Positions 1 through 9,488 are shown, counted from the first letter of the stretch. The stretch is DNA of 64,000 bases from Bacillota bacterium (GCA_023436065.1 JAEZKU010000067.1:35440-99439), one strand, 5' to 3'. Numbers and translations are program-made. The notes: generated by a model not told the origin, from the letters alone.

Positions 1-827
1 TCCCTGTCTGTATCCTTTTCTTTCCCTTTTTTATTCTTATTTATATTCTGATCTCCTCGCTCCTCATCCAGTTTGACGGTATCCTTCAGATCTACTTCAT
101 TTTCCTCTGCGATACTGAGCAGCTCCGTCATTGATTTCCGGGCAAGACTTTCGACAGACAGAGTATCACTGGATTCCTCAATCTTCTTCATCAGCTTGAG
201 CTTACCGACGGATACCTCTAGTTTTTTTGCTTCCTCTGCTGCTGTTTTGTCCTTCTTTAAGGTCTGACGCAGAATTCTGGGCTTCATATCATGATTGGAA
301 GCGCTTTTCTTTATCACCAGATTCAGTGTGTCCGCCAGTACTTCTGCTTTCTCTTCATTTTTATTCTCTACAGAAATCATGATGACATTTTTCTCAGAAT
401 TCAGATAACCCTGGTCGATGACTGCGGTAACAATTGAGTCCACCGCCGTATCCAGTGTTGCCAGTCTGAATTCCTGTTCACCAAGGATTTTCTGCGCATC
501 TTCGTTCATGGCTTTGATCTCAAGTACCTGATTATGACGATTTGAAAGAATTTCGATACTTGGATTAACATCCAGTGAGATCATGCTGCTCGGCAGTCTG
601 TATTGATAAATCCAGCCACCTGCAACAAAAAGTAACAACGCAAAGCTTAAGGATAATGCAGCTGTATATCTACTGACCGTGTGGGCTTCCTGCTTCTCCT
701 CTGGTCTTGTAATAAAATCATGTACCTCCTGCCTCTCATACGGCAGGCTGATTAATTGCTCAAAGTCCGGCACAGGTGCCTGACTTAAGGATCTTTGTAA
801 GGATTGTACGATATTCTTATGTTTCAT
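1..827 (-). CDS. RsgI-like membrane anti-sigma factor (3' end cut off)
   Basis: 275 codons are present and the frame is still open at the window edge. The start ATG overlaps the stop of the upstream sigma gene (ATGA), which points to translational coupling and a cognate pair. A cytoplasmic head of about 55 residues is followed by one membrane helix (about residues 55-73). An outer segment then begins SMISLDVNPSIEIL, with MNEDAQ soon after; this resembles the extracytoplasmic domain of RsgI-type anti-sigma-I factors. The visible C-terminal part is rich in Lys and Glu. The family holds the sigma factor at the membrane until an outside signal arrives. The cytoplasmic head is not a clear zinc-binding anti-sigma domain, so the anti-sigma role is inferred from context and the outer domain. 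Confidence 0.7.
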   Translation of the reverse strand, partial: MKHKNIVQSLQRSLSQAPVPDFEQLISLPYERQEVHDFITRPEEKQEAHTVSRYTAALSLSFALLLFVAGGWIYQYRLPSSMISLDVNPSIEILSNRHNQVLEIKAMNEDAQKILGEQEFRLATLDTAVDSIVTAVIDQGYLNSEKNVIMISVENKNEEKAEVLADTLNLVIKKSASNHDMKPRILRQTLKKDKTAAEEAKKLEVSVGKLKLMKKIEESSDTLSVESLARKSMTELLSIAEENEVDLKDTVKLDEERGDQNINKNKKGKEKDTDR

Positions 828-1417
828 CTTGGCACCCCGCTTTCTATAAGATATTTCTTTAATTTTTTCAGCCCCCGGTGATATTTTGATAACACCGTTG
901 AGAGGGGAAGGCCGATATTCCGTGATATTTCCAGATATGTAAAGCCGGAGATCGCATGTAGCAGGATGATCTTTCTCTCCTCTTCATTCAATATTTTCAA
1001 AGCAGATTGCAATACTAATCTGTCATCACTATCCGTAACATAGGAAAAGGAAAGATTGTTCTCCAGCTCTTCCTCTCCCAACGCCTCTGTCTTTGTCCCG
1101 GATCTCAGTTTACTCATGGATAGGTTTCTCACGATGGTAAATACCCACGCCATCGGCTTTCCCATCGGTTGATACAGATGTGCTGCTCCTCGGATTTTTA
1201 GGTAAGTGTCCTGTACCACGTCCATCGCATCCTCATGGTTTCGCAGGATGGAGAGCGCAAAAGCATACACACTGCGTTCCGTCAGGTGATAGAATTCCTC
1301 GAAGGCAGCCATATCATTTTCTGATATTCTGATAAAAATTGATTCGTCTATGATTAACTTCTTATGACGAACGACAGCTTTGTCTTCTGAAGCTGCCATA
1401 TCACAGAATATTAACAT
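824..1417 (-). CDS. ECF-type RNA polymerase sigma factor
   Basis: 197 aa. Sigma region 2 lies at about residues 30-105 (AMDVVQDTYLKIRG, then PMAWVFTIVRNLSMSKLR). Region 4, with its helix-turn-helix, is at about 135-190 (LNEEERKIILLHAISGF and the SRNIGLPLSTVLSKYHRG stretch). The size and the lack of regions 1 and 3 fit the extracytoplasmic-function class. The ATG has a good ribosome site (AAGGAGGAG, 1425-1432). The stop overlaps the start of the anti-sigma gene by 4 bases. The target genes cannot be seen here. A short N-terminal extension of about 25 residues precedes region 2. Confidence 0.88.
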   Translation of the reverse strand: MLIFCDMAASEDKAVVRHKKLIIDESIFIRISENDMAAFEEFYHLTERSVYAFALSILRNHEDAMDVVQDTYLKIRGAAHLYQPMGKPMAWVFTIVRNLSMSKLRSGTKTEALGEEELENNLSFSYVTDSDDRLVLQSALKILNEEERKIILLHAISGFTYLEISRNIGLPLSTVLSKYHRGLKKLKKYLIESGVPR

Positions 1418-1645
1418 CCGGCGCTCCTCCTTATATTATGATAACGCTACAAGATAACGTTTTATTGCATGCCCTACTAAAATATTTATGAATTTTGTTT
1501 TATTGTTACTGTAATTCTATTATAGATCGATGGTCGAAGCAATCGGTAAATATATCTTAGAGAAGCCACCCAAAGCAACAGCAGGCACCGGAACAAAGAA
1601 TGTGTTTTGGCTTATTACACTCATAGGACGCATTTGCTTACAAAC

Positions 1646-1690
1646 AAAAAAACCCTGAATATCAGGAATTCTTTATCCTGATATTCAGGG
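1646..1690 (-). terminator. Rho-independent terminator of the prsA-like gene
   Basis: Perfect 15-bp stem CCCTGAATATCAGGA / TCCTGATATTCAGGG (1653-1667 and 1676-1690), followed on the minus strand by seven T. It lies just after the stop of the prsA-like gene and ends the pth-mfd-prsA transcript. Confidence 0.9.
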
Positions 1691-1699
1691 ATATCGTAG

Positions 1700-3106
1700 T
1701 TAATTACCGTAGGTGATGGCATCCCAGGCTTCGCTGTTGACCACCACATCATAGTTCTCTGTCCATTCACTGTACAGCTTGGCAAATAGCTCGCTGCGGC
1801 GCTGATCGATGATTTCTTCCTTCCGCTGAATCGTTGCATCCTCATTATTGTCTGATTTGCAATAAAGAATATGCCAGCCGTAATCCGTAGAAATGATGTC
1901 GCTTACCTGGCCTGTCCGTAGGGTAAAGGCAGCCTGTTCAAAGGAGGAACTGAATTCCTTGGGACCCTGTCCCCTGCCAAAGGTATATTCAATCGTATCT
2001 GATTCCGAGTTCGCTTCAGCAAGAGCATAGAAGTCTTCTGTTGTTTTTGCCTGCTCCAACAGATTTCGTACCTTTTCATAAGCAGCCGCCTTGTCCTCTT
2101 GGGACAATTCAACCTTCTTACCCGAAGCATCGAAATCGCAGCTGTAGATCAACAGTTGCTGTACTGTGATCTGCTTTGCTTCCATATCCGAGACATTGGT
2201 ATCCACATTGATGGTAAGCGTCTCAAATGCCTTTTCTGCTAACAGGTTATCCGCATATATCTTTCGCAGAAGCTCTTCGGTGATTAAGTATCTGCTGATA
2301 TCCTGTGGTGCCAGGCCCTCAAAATGCTCCTTCGCATAGGCATTTGCATCCGCCAGCTCTTCCTCCGACAGGGAAATGTCCTTTTTTTGGGCTTCTGCAC
2401 AGATAACCTTGATTTCAGTGATCTGATTGATGACCTCATCCTTGATCATTTTGCCGAAGGTTTCTCCGTTGCCCAGAATATCGGCATCCCAGATATTCTT
2501 CCCGTAATCCGTCTCATAATTCTCCTGTGCGGATTTTAAGTAAACCATAGCTTCATTGTAATAAACCTTGGTATCCCCGATCATCGCCATCAACTGGCCG
2601 GAATTGGTCTGTTCCTTAGCTTCCTCATTCTCGTGATCCGTCAGCTCTACCACATAGTAGGAAAGCTCCGTCACCGTCTCCTTTTCTGCATCATATGTGA
2701 TGTAAAGCTCCCTGTTGTTCTTCAGATAGGTATAAGTAACGGTATTCTTCTCTGTATTGGTCGTCTTTGCAATTTCTGCTCCGAAGGTATCGGCAAGCAA
2801 GGAATCAACCTCTGTCCTGCTCATACCGATCGTGACCCCAAGTACCTTGTACTCTCCGGCACCACCAAGCAGTGTGATGGCATTCACCTTCTTTTCCGGA
2901 GCCATAATCTGTACGACATTCTCCATTCCATAGACTCCGGTACCCTGCTCTGTGAGCACGGTGCCTGACCTCTTCTCAAAGGTCGATACCGATTTCCCTA
3001 TATAATTCGTTAATTCATATCGTTCTTCTCCAACCCTGCAGGCGGAAAGCATTGTCAACATTAATAATGCTGTCAGAGCGATAAATGCCTTACGACTTTT
3101 CTTCAT
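1700..3106 (-). CDS. PrsA-like lipoprotein with PpiC-type peptidyl-prolyl isomerase domain
   Basis: 468 aa. A lipoprotein signal peptide ends in the lipobox LTMLSAC (Cys at about 23), so the protein is likely anchored on the outer face of the membrane. Residues 25-165 form a region I cannot name. A SurA/PrsA-like helical part follows (about 170-310), then a parvulin-type rotamase domain at about 315-440 (FGRGQGPKEFSSSFEQAAF ... YGWHILYC). The family helps exported proteins fold. It follows mfd by 27 bases, an order common in Clostridia, and ends in a strong terminator. The extra N-terminal domain makes it longer than B. subtilis PrsA (about 290 aa). Confidence 0.82.
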   Translation of the reverse strand: MKKSRKAFIALTALLMLTMLSACRVGEERYELTNYIGKSVSTFEKRSGTVLTEQGTGVYGMENVVQIMAPEKKVNAITLLGGAGEYKVLGVTIGMSRTEVDSLLADTFGAEIAKTTNTEKNTVTYTYLKNNRELYITYDAEKETVTELSYYVVELTDHENEEAKEQTNSGQLMAMIGDTKVYYNEAMVYLKSAQENYETDYGKNIWDADILGNGETFGKMIKDEVINQITEIKVICAEAQKKDISLSEEELADANAYAKEHFEGLAPQDISRYLITEELLRKIYADNLLAEKAFETLTINVDTNVSDMEAKQITVQQLLIYSCDFDASGKKVELSQEDKAAAYEKVRNLLEQAKTTEDFYALAEANSESDTIEYTFGRGQGPKEFSSSFEQAAFTLRTGQVSDIISTDYGWHILYCKSDNNEDATIQRKEEIIDQRRSELFAKLYSEWTENYDVVVNSEAWDAITYGN

Positions 3107-3133
3107 CCATATTCCCCTTTCCAGTATTGTTTA

Positions 3134-6100
3134 TCAGGATTGAATTAATATCTTAAAATCAGTCAGAAGCTTATGCAAAAGCTCGAAGATGGTGATTGGA
3201 TCCAGCTTACCCTTCTGTCCCGCCGGAAGTCGGTACACAAAATAGGGTGTAGCTTGCGGTATCAGCTTTAAGCTGTTCTGGTATTTGGTCAACAGCTCAG
3301 TAAACCTCTCCACTGCAAGCTTAGCCTTGGGATACATCATCAGCTTAATCTCATTCTCCTTGTGCACAAGTCCGGTAATGTATAAACTATGGCAGATTGA
3401 TTTGATCAGCGCAATATTCAGAAGGTTGTTCACCGCACTCGGCATATCCCCGAAGCGATCTGTCAGCTCCTCCTGCATATCCATCATTTCTTCTTCATTC
3501 TCAATCTCAGCAATCCTCTTATAGATATCCAGCTTATGAATCTCATTTTTGATGTAGGTGGCAGGAATATAGGCATCCATGTCCATATCCACGGTGGTCT
3601 CGAAGGTTTCCTCCTCCGTCACCTCACCCTTCATGGATTTTACCGCATCATTCAGCATCTTGCAATATAAATCGTAGCCGACCGCTTCCATATGTCCGCT
3701 TTGTTCTGCTCCGAGCAGATTACCGGCGCCACGGATCTCCAAATCCCGCATCGCAATCTTAAAGCCGGATCCCAGCTCCGTGAACTCCTTTATGGCATGC
3801 AGACGCTTTTCCGCAATCTCCTTCAGCATTTTATCCCTTCGGTACATGAGGAACGCATATGCTGTCCGGTTAGAGCGACCGACTCTTCCCCTAAGCTGAT
3901 AGAGCTGGGAAAGGCCGAGACGGTCTGCGTCATCAATAATCATCGTATTGACATTGGAGATATCCAGACCTGTCTCAATAATGGTCGTGGAAACCAGTAC
4001 ATCAATCTCACCGGAGATAAAATCAAACATAATCTTCTCCAGTGTCCTTTCATTCATCTGTCCATGTGCAAATGCCACATTTGCCTCCGGTACGAGCTTA
4101 GCGACATTAGCAGCAATCTCATCGATACCGTTGACACGGTTATATACATAATAAACCTGTCCGTTTCTTGCAAGCTCCCTGCTGATCGCTTCCCGGATGA
4201 TTTCATCATTGTGCTCCAGTACATAGGTCTGGATGGGAAGACGATCTACCGGCGGTTCATCAAGAACGCTCATATCCCGAATACCGACAAGGCTCATATG
4301 AAGAGTTCGGGGGATCGGAGTAGCCGTCAGGGTCAGGACATCGATATCCTTCTTTATCTGTTTGATCTTCTCTTTATGAGTAACACCAAAGCGCTGCTCC
4401 TCATCCACAATTAGTAATCCGAGGTTTTTGAATTTCACATCTGCTGAGAGCACCCTATGGGTTCCTACTATGATATCCAGGTTTCCCTTTCTTAGACGCT
4501 CTAAGGTCTTCTTTTGTTCCGCAGCGGACCGAAAACGGGACAATACATCCACGCTGACCGGAAAATCCTTCATACGCTGTACCAGGGTATTATAATGCTG
4601 TTGTGCGAGGATCGTCGTGGGAACCAGAACTACGACCTGTTTACCGTCAGATACAGCCTTGAAGGCAGCACGGATCGCAATCTCCGTCTTACCGTAGCCT
4701 ACATCACCACAAATCAGACGATCCATGATCCTGGTGCTTTCCATATCCCGCTTGGTCGCTTCGATTGCATTGAGCTGATCCTCTGTTTCCTCATAAGGAA
4801 ACTCTTCCTCGAACTCCTTCTGCCATACGGTATCGGGACCAAACTGGAAGCCCTTCTTCTCCCGGCGCTCTGCATACAGCTCAACAAGCTCCTTAGCAAC
4901 CTCCTGAACCGCACCGCGCACCTTTGCCTTCGTATTCTTCCATTCGATGGAATTAAGCTTATTCAGCTTTGGCTTACGTCCCTCTGAACCGGAGTATTTC
5001 TGTATCACATCAAGGCCTGTTGCCAGAATATACAACACGCCTCCGCCTCCGTACTCAATCTTAATATAATCCTTGGTGATCTTATCGACCTCTATCTTCT
5101 CAATTCCCCGATAGATACCCAGGCCGTGATTCTCATGAACGACGTAGTCTCCGGGTGTCAACTCGGTAAAACTCTGGATCTTGCTGCCCTCATAACCGGA
5201 TTTTTTCCGTTTTTTCTTCTTTTCTATACCGAAGATATCACTTTCCGATATAATGACAAACTTAATCAGCGGATACTCGAAACCTCTTCGCAGGTTCCCG
5301 TATGCCACCATGATCTCACTGTTCTGCAATACCCTGTCCATGTCTTCACTATAGAAGGCACTCAGGCCATAATCCCTCTGTAGATCCTCCGCCAGTCGCA
5401 TTGCTCTGGTTCTGGAGCTGGAAAGCAAGATAACTCGGTATTTATTCTTCTTCCAACGTTCCAGATCCTTGACCAGCACCTCAAAATTCTTCTGATAGGA
5501 GGCAACGGTCTGAACAGTAAAGTCGTACTTTTTCTTCGGTGCATAAAAATTATTCTTAACCTCCATGGTACTGATCAACACCGTATTACGGTTCGCCAGC
5601 ATACCCATGACTTCCTTATATCCGTAAATGACATCCATCTGTCCGGGAAGGATATAGCCCTTCTCGATACGGCCAATCATACCCTCGCGAAATTCTGTCT
5701 CTACCGCTTCTCCCTTTTCGGCAAGTCTTCCTGGCTCATCCAGGAAGAAAATCGTCTCCTCCGGATTGAAATACTGGAAGAAGCTCATGGTCTGATCATA
5801 AAAGTAGTTGATATAGCTTTCCAGAGCGATAGAACCATGGTAAGCATCCAGGTTATCCTTAAACTCCGCTACGATCTGATGAATTCTGGCCGCTTCCTCT
5901 GTCTTAAACTGCTCCCGGAGTGTCTTATAATATTCTTTTTCCTCTGCCTCCAGCTTCCTGATACCTGCGCGTAGCCTTGCTTCATCCGGTATGATCTCTG
6001 CTGCCGGATAGATGACCAGCTTCTCCACCTGCTCAATGGATCTCTGGCTGCTCACATCAAAGGTACGAATGGAATCAATCTCATCCCCCCAGAGCTCGAT

Positions 6101-6670
6101 ACGATAGGGTGCATCCTCCGTCAAAGGAAAGATATCGATAATGCCACCGCGTACAGCAAAGTCACCCGGTGATTCCACCTGTGCCTGCCTCTCATAGCCC
6201 AGATGTACCAAGGCTTCTGTAAACTCGGTCAGCTTAATACCGGAGTTTATATCAATGGTCAGGATGCGGTCCTTCACCATCTGCAAAGGAAGCAGCCGGT
6301 CCATTCCTCCATCCAGGGAAAGGATTATGGTGCCTCCCCTATTCTCGATCAACCGGTTTAAGACACGCAGACGATCCCTGACAATCGCATTTCCATGGAT
6401 ATCGGCACTGTAGAAAATGATGTCCTTCGCAGGATAAAGTAAAGCCTCTTTATCATACAGCCGGTAATCCTCATAGATTTCCTTTGCCTTAAGGTCGTTG
6501 TAGGTGACGATTACTTTGTATTTATAACCCTCACCCAGTCCATGCATCAGATGACATTTTTGGGAATCAATACAGCCGGTAACATGTACCGGCAGGGTTT
6601 TCGATTTTATGTTATCCCTGATGTCTATGAATTCCTTTAGCTCCATCAGGGGCAATGTAAAGGTTCTCAA
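3134..6670 (-). CDS. mfd: Transcription-repair coupling factor Mfd
   Basis: 1178 aa, full length for the family. Mfd removes RNA polymerase stalled at DNA damage and recruits UvrA. Seen in order: an N-terminal UvrB-like module, the CarD-like RNA polymerase-interaction domain (about 500-570, GDYVVHENHGLGIYRGIE), a superfamily-2 translocase with Walker A GDVGYGKTE, box DEEQRFG and TATPIPRTL, motif VI QLRGRVGRS, and a C-terminal TRCF domain. The start is TTG at 6668-6670 behind AGGAGGAG. It sits between pth (34-base gap) and the prsA-like gene in one likely operon. Confidence 0.98.
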   Translation of the reverse strand: MRTFTLPLMELKEFIDIRDNIKSKTLPVHVTGCIDSQKCHLMHGLGEGYKYKVIVTYNDLKAKEIYEDYRLYDKEALLYPAKDIIFYSADIHGNAIVRDRLRVLNRLIENRGGTIILSLDGGMDRLLPLQMVKDRILTIDINSGIKLTEFTEALVHLGYERQAQVESPGDFAVRGGIIDIFPLTEDAPYRIELWGDEIDSIRTFDVSSQRSIEQVEKLVIYPAAEIIPDEARLRAGIRKLEAEEKEYYKTLREQFKTEEAARIHQIVAEFKDNLDAYHGSIALESYINYFYDQTMSFFQYFNPEETIFFLDEPGRLAEKGEAVETEFREGMIGRIEKGYILPGQMDVIYGYKEVMGMLANRNTVLISTMEVKNNFYAPKKKYDFTVQTVASYQKNFEVLVKDLERWKKNKYRVILLSSSRTRAMRLAEDLQRDYGLSAFYSEDMDRVLQNSEIMVAYGNLRRGFEYPLIKFVIISESDIFGIEKKKKRKKSGYEGSKIQSFTELTPGDYVVHENHGLGIYRGIEKIEVDKITKDYIKIEYGGGGVLYILATGLDVIQKYSGSEGRKPKLNKLNSIEWKNTKAKVRGAVQEVAKELVELYAERREKKGFQFGPDTVWQKEFEEEFPYEETEDQLNAIEATKRDMESTRIMDRLICGDVGYGKTEIAIRAAFKAVSDGKQVVVLVPTTILAQQHYNTLVQRMKDFPVSVDVLSRFRSAAEQKKTLERLRKGNLDIIVGTHRVLSADVKFKNLGLLIVDEEQRFGVTHKEKIKQIKKDIDVLTLTATPIPRTLHMSLVGIRDMSVLDEPPVDRLPIQTYVLEHNDEIIREAISRELARNGQVYYVYNRVNGIDEIAANVAKLVPEANVAFAHGQMNERTLEKIMFDFISGEIDVLVSTTIIETGLDISNVNTMIIDDADRLGLSQLYQLRGRVGRSNRTAYAFLMYRRDKMLKEIAEKRLHAIKEFTELGSGFKIAMRDLEIRGAGNLLGAEQSGHMEAVGYDLYCKMLNDAVKSMKGEVTEEETFETTVDMDMDAYIPATYIKNEIHKLDIYKRIAEIENEEEMMDMQEELTDRFGDMPSAVNNLLNIALIKSICHSLYITGLVHKENEIKLMMYPKAKLAVERFTELLTKYQNSLKLIPQATPYFVYRLPAGQKGKLDPITIFELLHKLLTDFKILIQS

Positions 6671-6704
6671 CTTAGCTCCTCCTATGATAAATTCTTGGCT
6701 TGAA

Positions 6705-7271
6705 CTATTTCTTCCGGTTGTAGAGGTTCATGGCTGTGTCGATATCACCTGTGACCATTCTGCGTATGGCATCGGAGGTGTCTTTCAGAGCATCCCGGAT
6801 CACGGGTTCCTCCTCCTTTGAAAATCGGGACAGTACATAATCTGCCAGATCCCAATCCTTCGGTTTATCACCAACCCCTATCTTGATTCTGGGAAATTCA
6901 TCGGTTCCCAGATGGCTGATGATACTCTTGATACCGTTATGACCTCCGGCACTGCCCTTCTTGCGGATGCGCAGCTGACCTACCGCCAGACTGATATCAT
7001 CATAAATAACAATTACCTCTTCCGGGGATACCTTATAATAATCCACCAGCTCCCGAACACTTTCACCGCTTAAGTTCATATAGGTCAGTGGCTGAGCCAG
7101 TATAACCTTCTCTCCTTCAATATACCCCTTTCCACAGATTGCTTTATGCTTTCTAAAATCCATGGGGATTCTATAGTCATCGGATAAGCGTGTTATCGCA
7201 TCCCACCCGATATTATGTCTCGTTGCCTGATACTTGTCCGTTGGATTACCCAACCCTACAATAATGTACAT
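6705..7271 (-). CDS. pth: Peptidyl-tRNA hydrolase
   Basis: 188 aa, the usual length. The enzyme frees tRNAs from peptidyl-tRNA that drops off the ribosome. The N-terminus carries GLGNPTDKYQATRHNIGWD with the catalytic His (about residue 19). The conserved Asp sits in VIYDDISL, and GGHNGIKSI is the third family motif. It has a ribosome site GAAAGG 8 bases before ATG. First gene of the pth-mfd-prsA group. Confidence 0.97.
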   Translation of the reverse strand: MYIIVGLGNPTDKYQATRHNIGWDAITRLSDDYRIPMDFRKHKAICGKGYIEGEKVILAQPLTYMNLSGESVRELVDYYKVSPEEVIVIYDDISLAVGQLRIRKKGSAGGHNGIKSIISHLGTDEFPRIKIGVGDKPKDWDLADYVLSRFSKEEEPVIRDALKDTSDAIRRMVTGDIDTAMNLYNRKK

Positions 7272-7340
7272 AGTATAAACCTTTCTTCATATATAACCTG
7301 ATCTATCTGAAGCCTTCCATCTTAGTAGCGGCATCCTTTC

Positions 7341-8369
7341 CTACTGGGCCCCTGCCGCTGCAGCTGCAGCTGCTCCTGAAGTTGCTGCCATGACTGCCAT
7401 CTGCTGAGCCAGAATGATACCTGTGATACTCCTTGCCAGCGTCATCTCCATCGTACTTCGCTTGGTATCTGTAAGATAATCGTCACATACCACTGCCACG
7501 GCAAACATCGTTCTCTCCGTAGCTGACATGGACCAGCCTCCGAAGCCCTTTTTCCCTTTCAGATAATCCCTTACCTCTACGATCTCATCGGCGAGCTTTT
7601 CGGAATCCTCCTTTAAAAGTGCCGTCACACCGAGGAAGGACAGCTCAATGCCTGAACCGATCTTGCATTTTCTTCTTTTCAATGCGGAATTCAGGCTGGA
7701 GACCCTCATACATTTTGTATATGCTTCCTCCTCACTGAAGGTAAGGACATGGGAAAGCGCCTGTACCGCATTGGCACTGAAGAATTCTCCCTTTAATATT
7801 CTGTAACAGTTCTCCATCTCCCTGACTGCCTGATCCACGGGCTTATCAGTCATGGCCAGAAGTGCAGCAAAGCCATAATCATCCGAGGAGGTTATGAATT
7901 TATGCTCCCCCTTCATGGCATCATAATAATTCTTAGCCGACCTGATTACCTTGTGATAGTCATAAGGATCCGACTGCAGGGCAATCGAGATCGCAGCAAG
8001 CACCAGATAAGGAGAGGAATGAAATCCCTCCCGTTTCATTGAATCATATACATTCAGGATGCTCTTAAACATGACCTCCGGCTCTGCCTGCAATGCCATC
8101 ATAACCGCGGACATGAAATTTGTTGTATCCTTGAATTGAGAGAATACCCCTGTATTATCCTTAATAATCTTCCGGCAACGATTGATTGCATCTACATCCG
8201 CTTCCCTGTTCTCCATCATATACAACAGGGCACCCAATCTTGTATTGATCGAATTGTTCCACTTGAACTTTTTACTAAGCACTATATAATTGTCTGCAAA
8301 CAAATCGCATTTATTCTCCAGAGTTTCCCTCAACATATTATCCACCTGACCTTTGTTCATTTGATGCAT
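7341..8369 (-). CDS. DUF4003 family protein
   Basis: 342 aa, all-helical in appearance, matching in length and style the DUF4003 family of Firmicutes, whose function is unknown. The body has repeated helical stretches (for example SALKRRKCKIGSG and YLKGKKGFGG). The C-terminus is a hydrophobic helix ending in an alanine run (SGAAAAAAAGAQ). No ribosome site precedes the ATG. A promoter (TTGCCA-17-TATAAT) places the transcript start within about 2 bases of it, so the mRNA may be leaderless. An in-frame ATG at 8360 is an alternative start. It is transcribed away from the LytTR gene. Confidence 0.72.
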   Translation of the reverse strand: MHQMNKGQVDNMLRETLENKCDLFADNYIVLSKKFKWNNSINTRLGALLYMMENREADVDAINRCRKIIKDNTGVFSQFKDTTNFMSAVMMALQAEPEVMFKSILNVYDSMKREGFHSSPYLVLAAISIALQSDPYDYHKVIRSAKNYYDAMKGEHKFITSSDDYGFAALLAMTDKPVDQAVREMENCYRILKGEFFSANAVQALSHVLTFSEEEAYTKCMRVSSLNSALKRRKCKIGSGIELSFLGVTALLKEDSEKLADEIVEVRDYLKGKKGFGGWSMSATERTMFAVAVVCDDYLTDTKRSTMEMTLARSITGIILAQQMAVMAATSGAAAAAAAGAQ

Positions 8370-8377
8370 GCTATTTA

Positions 8378-8406
8378 ATTATAATCATTTTACCAGTTGG
8401 TGGCAA
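8378..8406 (-). promoter_or_regulatory. Promoter of the DUF4003 gene
   Basis: Minus-strand TTGCCA (8406-8401), a 17-base spacer and TATAAT (8383-8378). The expected +1 falls at 8371-8369, on or next to the ATG at 8369. The -35 lies inside the palindrome at 8393-8410. Confidence 0.65.
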
Positions 8407-8410
8407 CTGG
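8393..8410. promoter_or_regulatory. Palindrome overlapping the DUF4003 -35 box (operator candidate)
   Basis: CCAGTTG-GTGG-CAACTGG is a perfect 7-bp inverted repeat. It covers the -35 of the leftward promoter and lies about 40 bp upstream of the LytTR promoter. A repressor or the LytTR protein could bind here. It does not match the direct-repeat LytTR consensus, so the regulator is unknown. Confidence 0.5.
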
Positions 8411-8448
8411 AATGTTGATGTAGGATATGCTTATCTTAATAAATTTAT

Positions 8449-8477
8449 TTGTTATTTTTTCTTCCTTTCGCTATAAT
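8449..8477 (+). promoter_or_regulatory. Promoter of the LytTR-DUF3021 operon
   Basis: TTGTTA (8449-8454), a 17-base spacer and TATAAT (8472-8477), about 115 bases before the LytTR ATG. Confidence 0.55.
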
Positions 8478-8590
8478 TAACTTATAGGATAGGTAAATAC
8501 CTTTTGTAAAGATATCGTTAAGCCGCCCGGGGATAAACTTATCAGATTAACCTCGGGATATCACTATAATCAAAAAGAGCAGGATAAAGT

Positions 8591-9028
8591 ATGAAGGTGA
8601 CCATTGAAGAAATTAATAGAGACAGAGACGAGGAGATTATCATTCGCTGTTGGGAGGCAAATGATGAGATATTATCCTTAGTCAGCCAGCTCAAAGCAAA
8701 GGAAGATTGCTTTGTTGGATATGAAGGTGAAAAGATTCACCGGCTGCAGTCCACGGACATCTACTATTTTGAGGCAGTAGATAATAAAGTATTTATTTAC
8801 TGTGCGCAAAATGTATATGAATCAAGGCAGAAGCTATATGAGCTGGAGAGTGCCTGCAAAGGAAAGGGGTTCTTTCGGGCATCAAAATCAGTTGTACTAA
8901 ATCTTCATAAGATAGCCTACGTTACACCTTACATAGGCGGCAGATTCGAAGCCAGGTTGATCAACGGAGAAAATGTAGTGGTTTCCAGGCAGTACGTACC
9001 CGTACTAAAGACATTGCTTGGTTTATAG
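8591..9028 (+). CDS. LytTR DNA-binding domain transcription factor
   Basis: 145 aa. The first 45 residues are a short N-terminal segment. The rest is a LytTR domain (HRLQSTDIYYFEAVDNKVFIY ... FRASKSVVLNLHKIAYV ... GGRFEARLINGENVVVSRQYV). There is no receiver domain, so this is the stand-alone type that is commonly paired with a DUF3021 membrane protein, as here (9-base gap). In such pairs the membrane protein is thought to hold the regulator and the pair controls its own operon. Ribosome site AGGA before ATG. Confidence 0.88.
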   Translation: MKVTIEEINRDRDEEIIIRCWEANDEILSLVSQLKAKEDCFVGYEGEKIHRLQSTDIYYFEAVDNKVFIYCAQNVYESRQKLYELESACKGKGFFRASKSVVLNLHKIAYVTPYIGGRFEARLINGENVVVSRQYVPVLKTLLGL

Positions 9029-9037
9029 GAGGGAATC

Positions 9038-9451
9038 ATGGAGAAAAGGAACTATGTCAAAGAGTTTATAAAGGATTATTTTGTTATCTTCGGTGTTATC
9101 ATACTCTTAACCCTCCTGCTGGTACCGGATTTTGAGTTTAGCAGAAGATCCCTTTCGTTGATCGCAGCCGCCGCATTATTAGGCGATTTCCCGGGATTAA
9201 TTCTGTATGATACAGATCAGCTTTCCCTTAAGTCTTTTCGTATTCGTCTGATCATACACTTTTTGTTGATCGAGGTGGTAATTCTTATATTCGGCTGTTT
9301 GATGGGGATTGTGACATCAGCCACACAATCGCTTATCTTTTCCGCAGAAATCGCTGTGATTTACCTCCTGGTCAGACTGATCTGTTGGAGCGGCGATAAG
9401 AATACCGTAAATAAAATCAATCAGAGGCTTAAAGAATTAGATAGAAAATAA
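9038..9451 (+). CDS. DUF3021 family membrane protein
   Basis: 137 aa with four predicted membrane helices (about 14-31, 37-55, 66-92 and 98-116) and a charged C-terminal tail. This is the typical DUF3021 layout. It has a strong ribosome site (GGAGGGAATC before ATG) and follows the LytTR gene directly. Its probable role is membrane control of that regulator; this is inferred from the conserved pairing. A strong terminator follows at once, so the operon has only two genes. Confidence 0.85.
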   Translation: MEKRNYVKEFIKDYFVIFGVIILLTLLLVPDFEFSRRSLSLIAAAALLGDFPGLILYDTDQLSLKSFRIRLIIHFLLIEVVILIFGCLMGIVTSATQSLIFSAEIAVIYLLVRLICWSGDKNTVNKINQRLKELDRK

Positions 9452-9453
9452 CC

Positions 9454-9488
9454 GGAAGCAGGGTATGTATTTTACCCTGCTTCCTTTG
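9454..9488 (+). terminator. Terminator of the LytTR-DUF3021 operon
   Basis: GGAAGCAGGGTA / TTACCCTGCTTCC stem (9454-9465 and 9472-9484) with a short loop, then TTTG. The hairpin is strong; the U tract is short. Confidence 0.8.

Noticed and set aside
3692..4414. 240-aa protein opposite mfd
   Set aside because: It is the antisense of a highly conserved gene and has no recognisable domain.
8393..8410. Classic LytTR binding site
   Set aside because: LytTR sites are direct repeats of about 9 bp; this is an inverted repeat with a different core.
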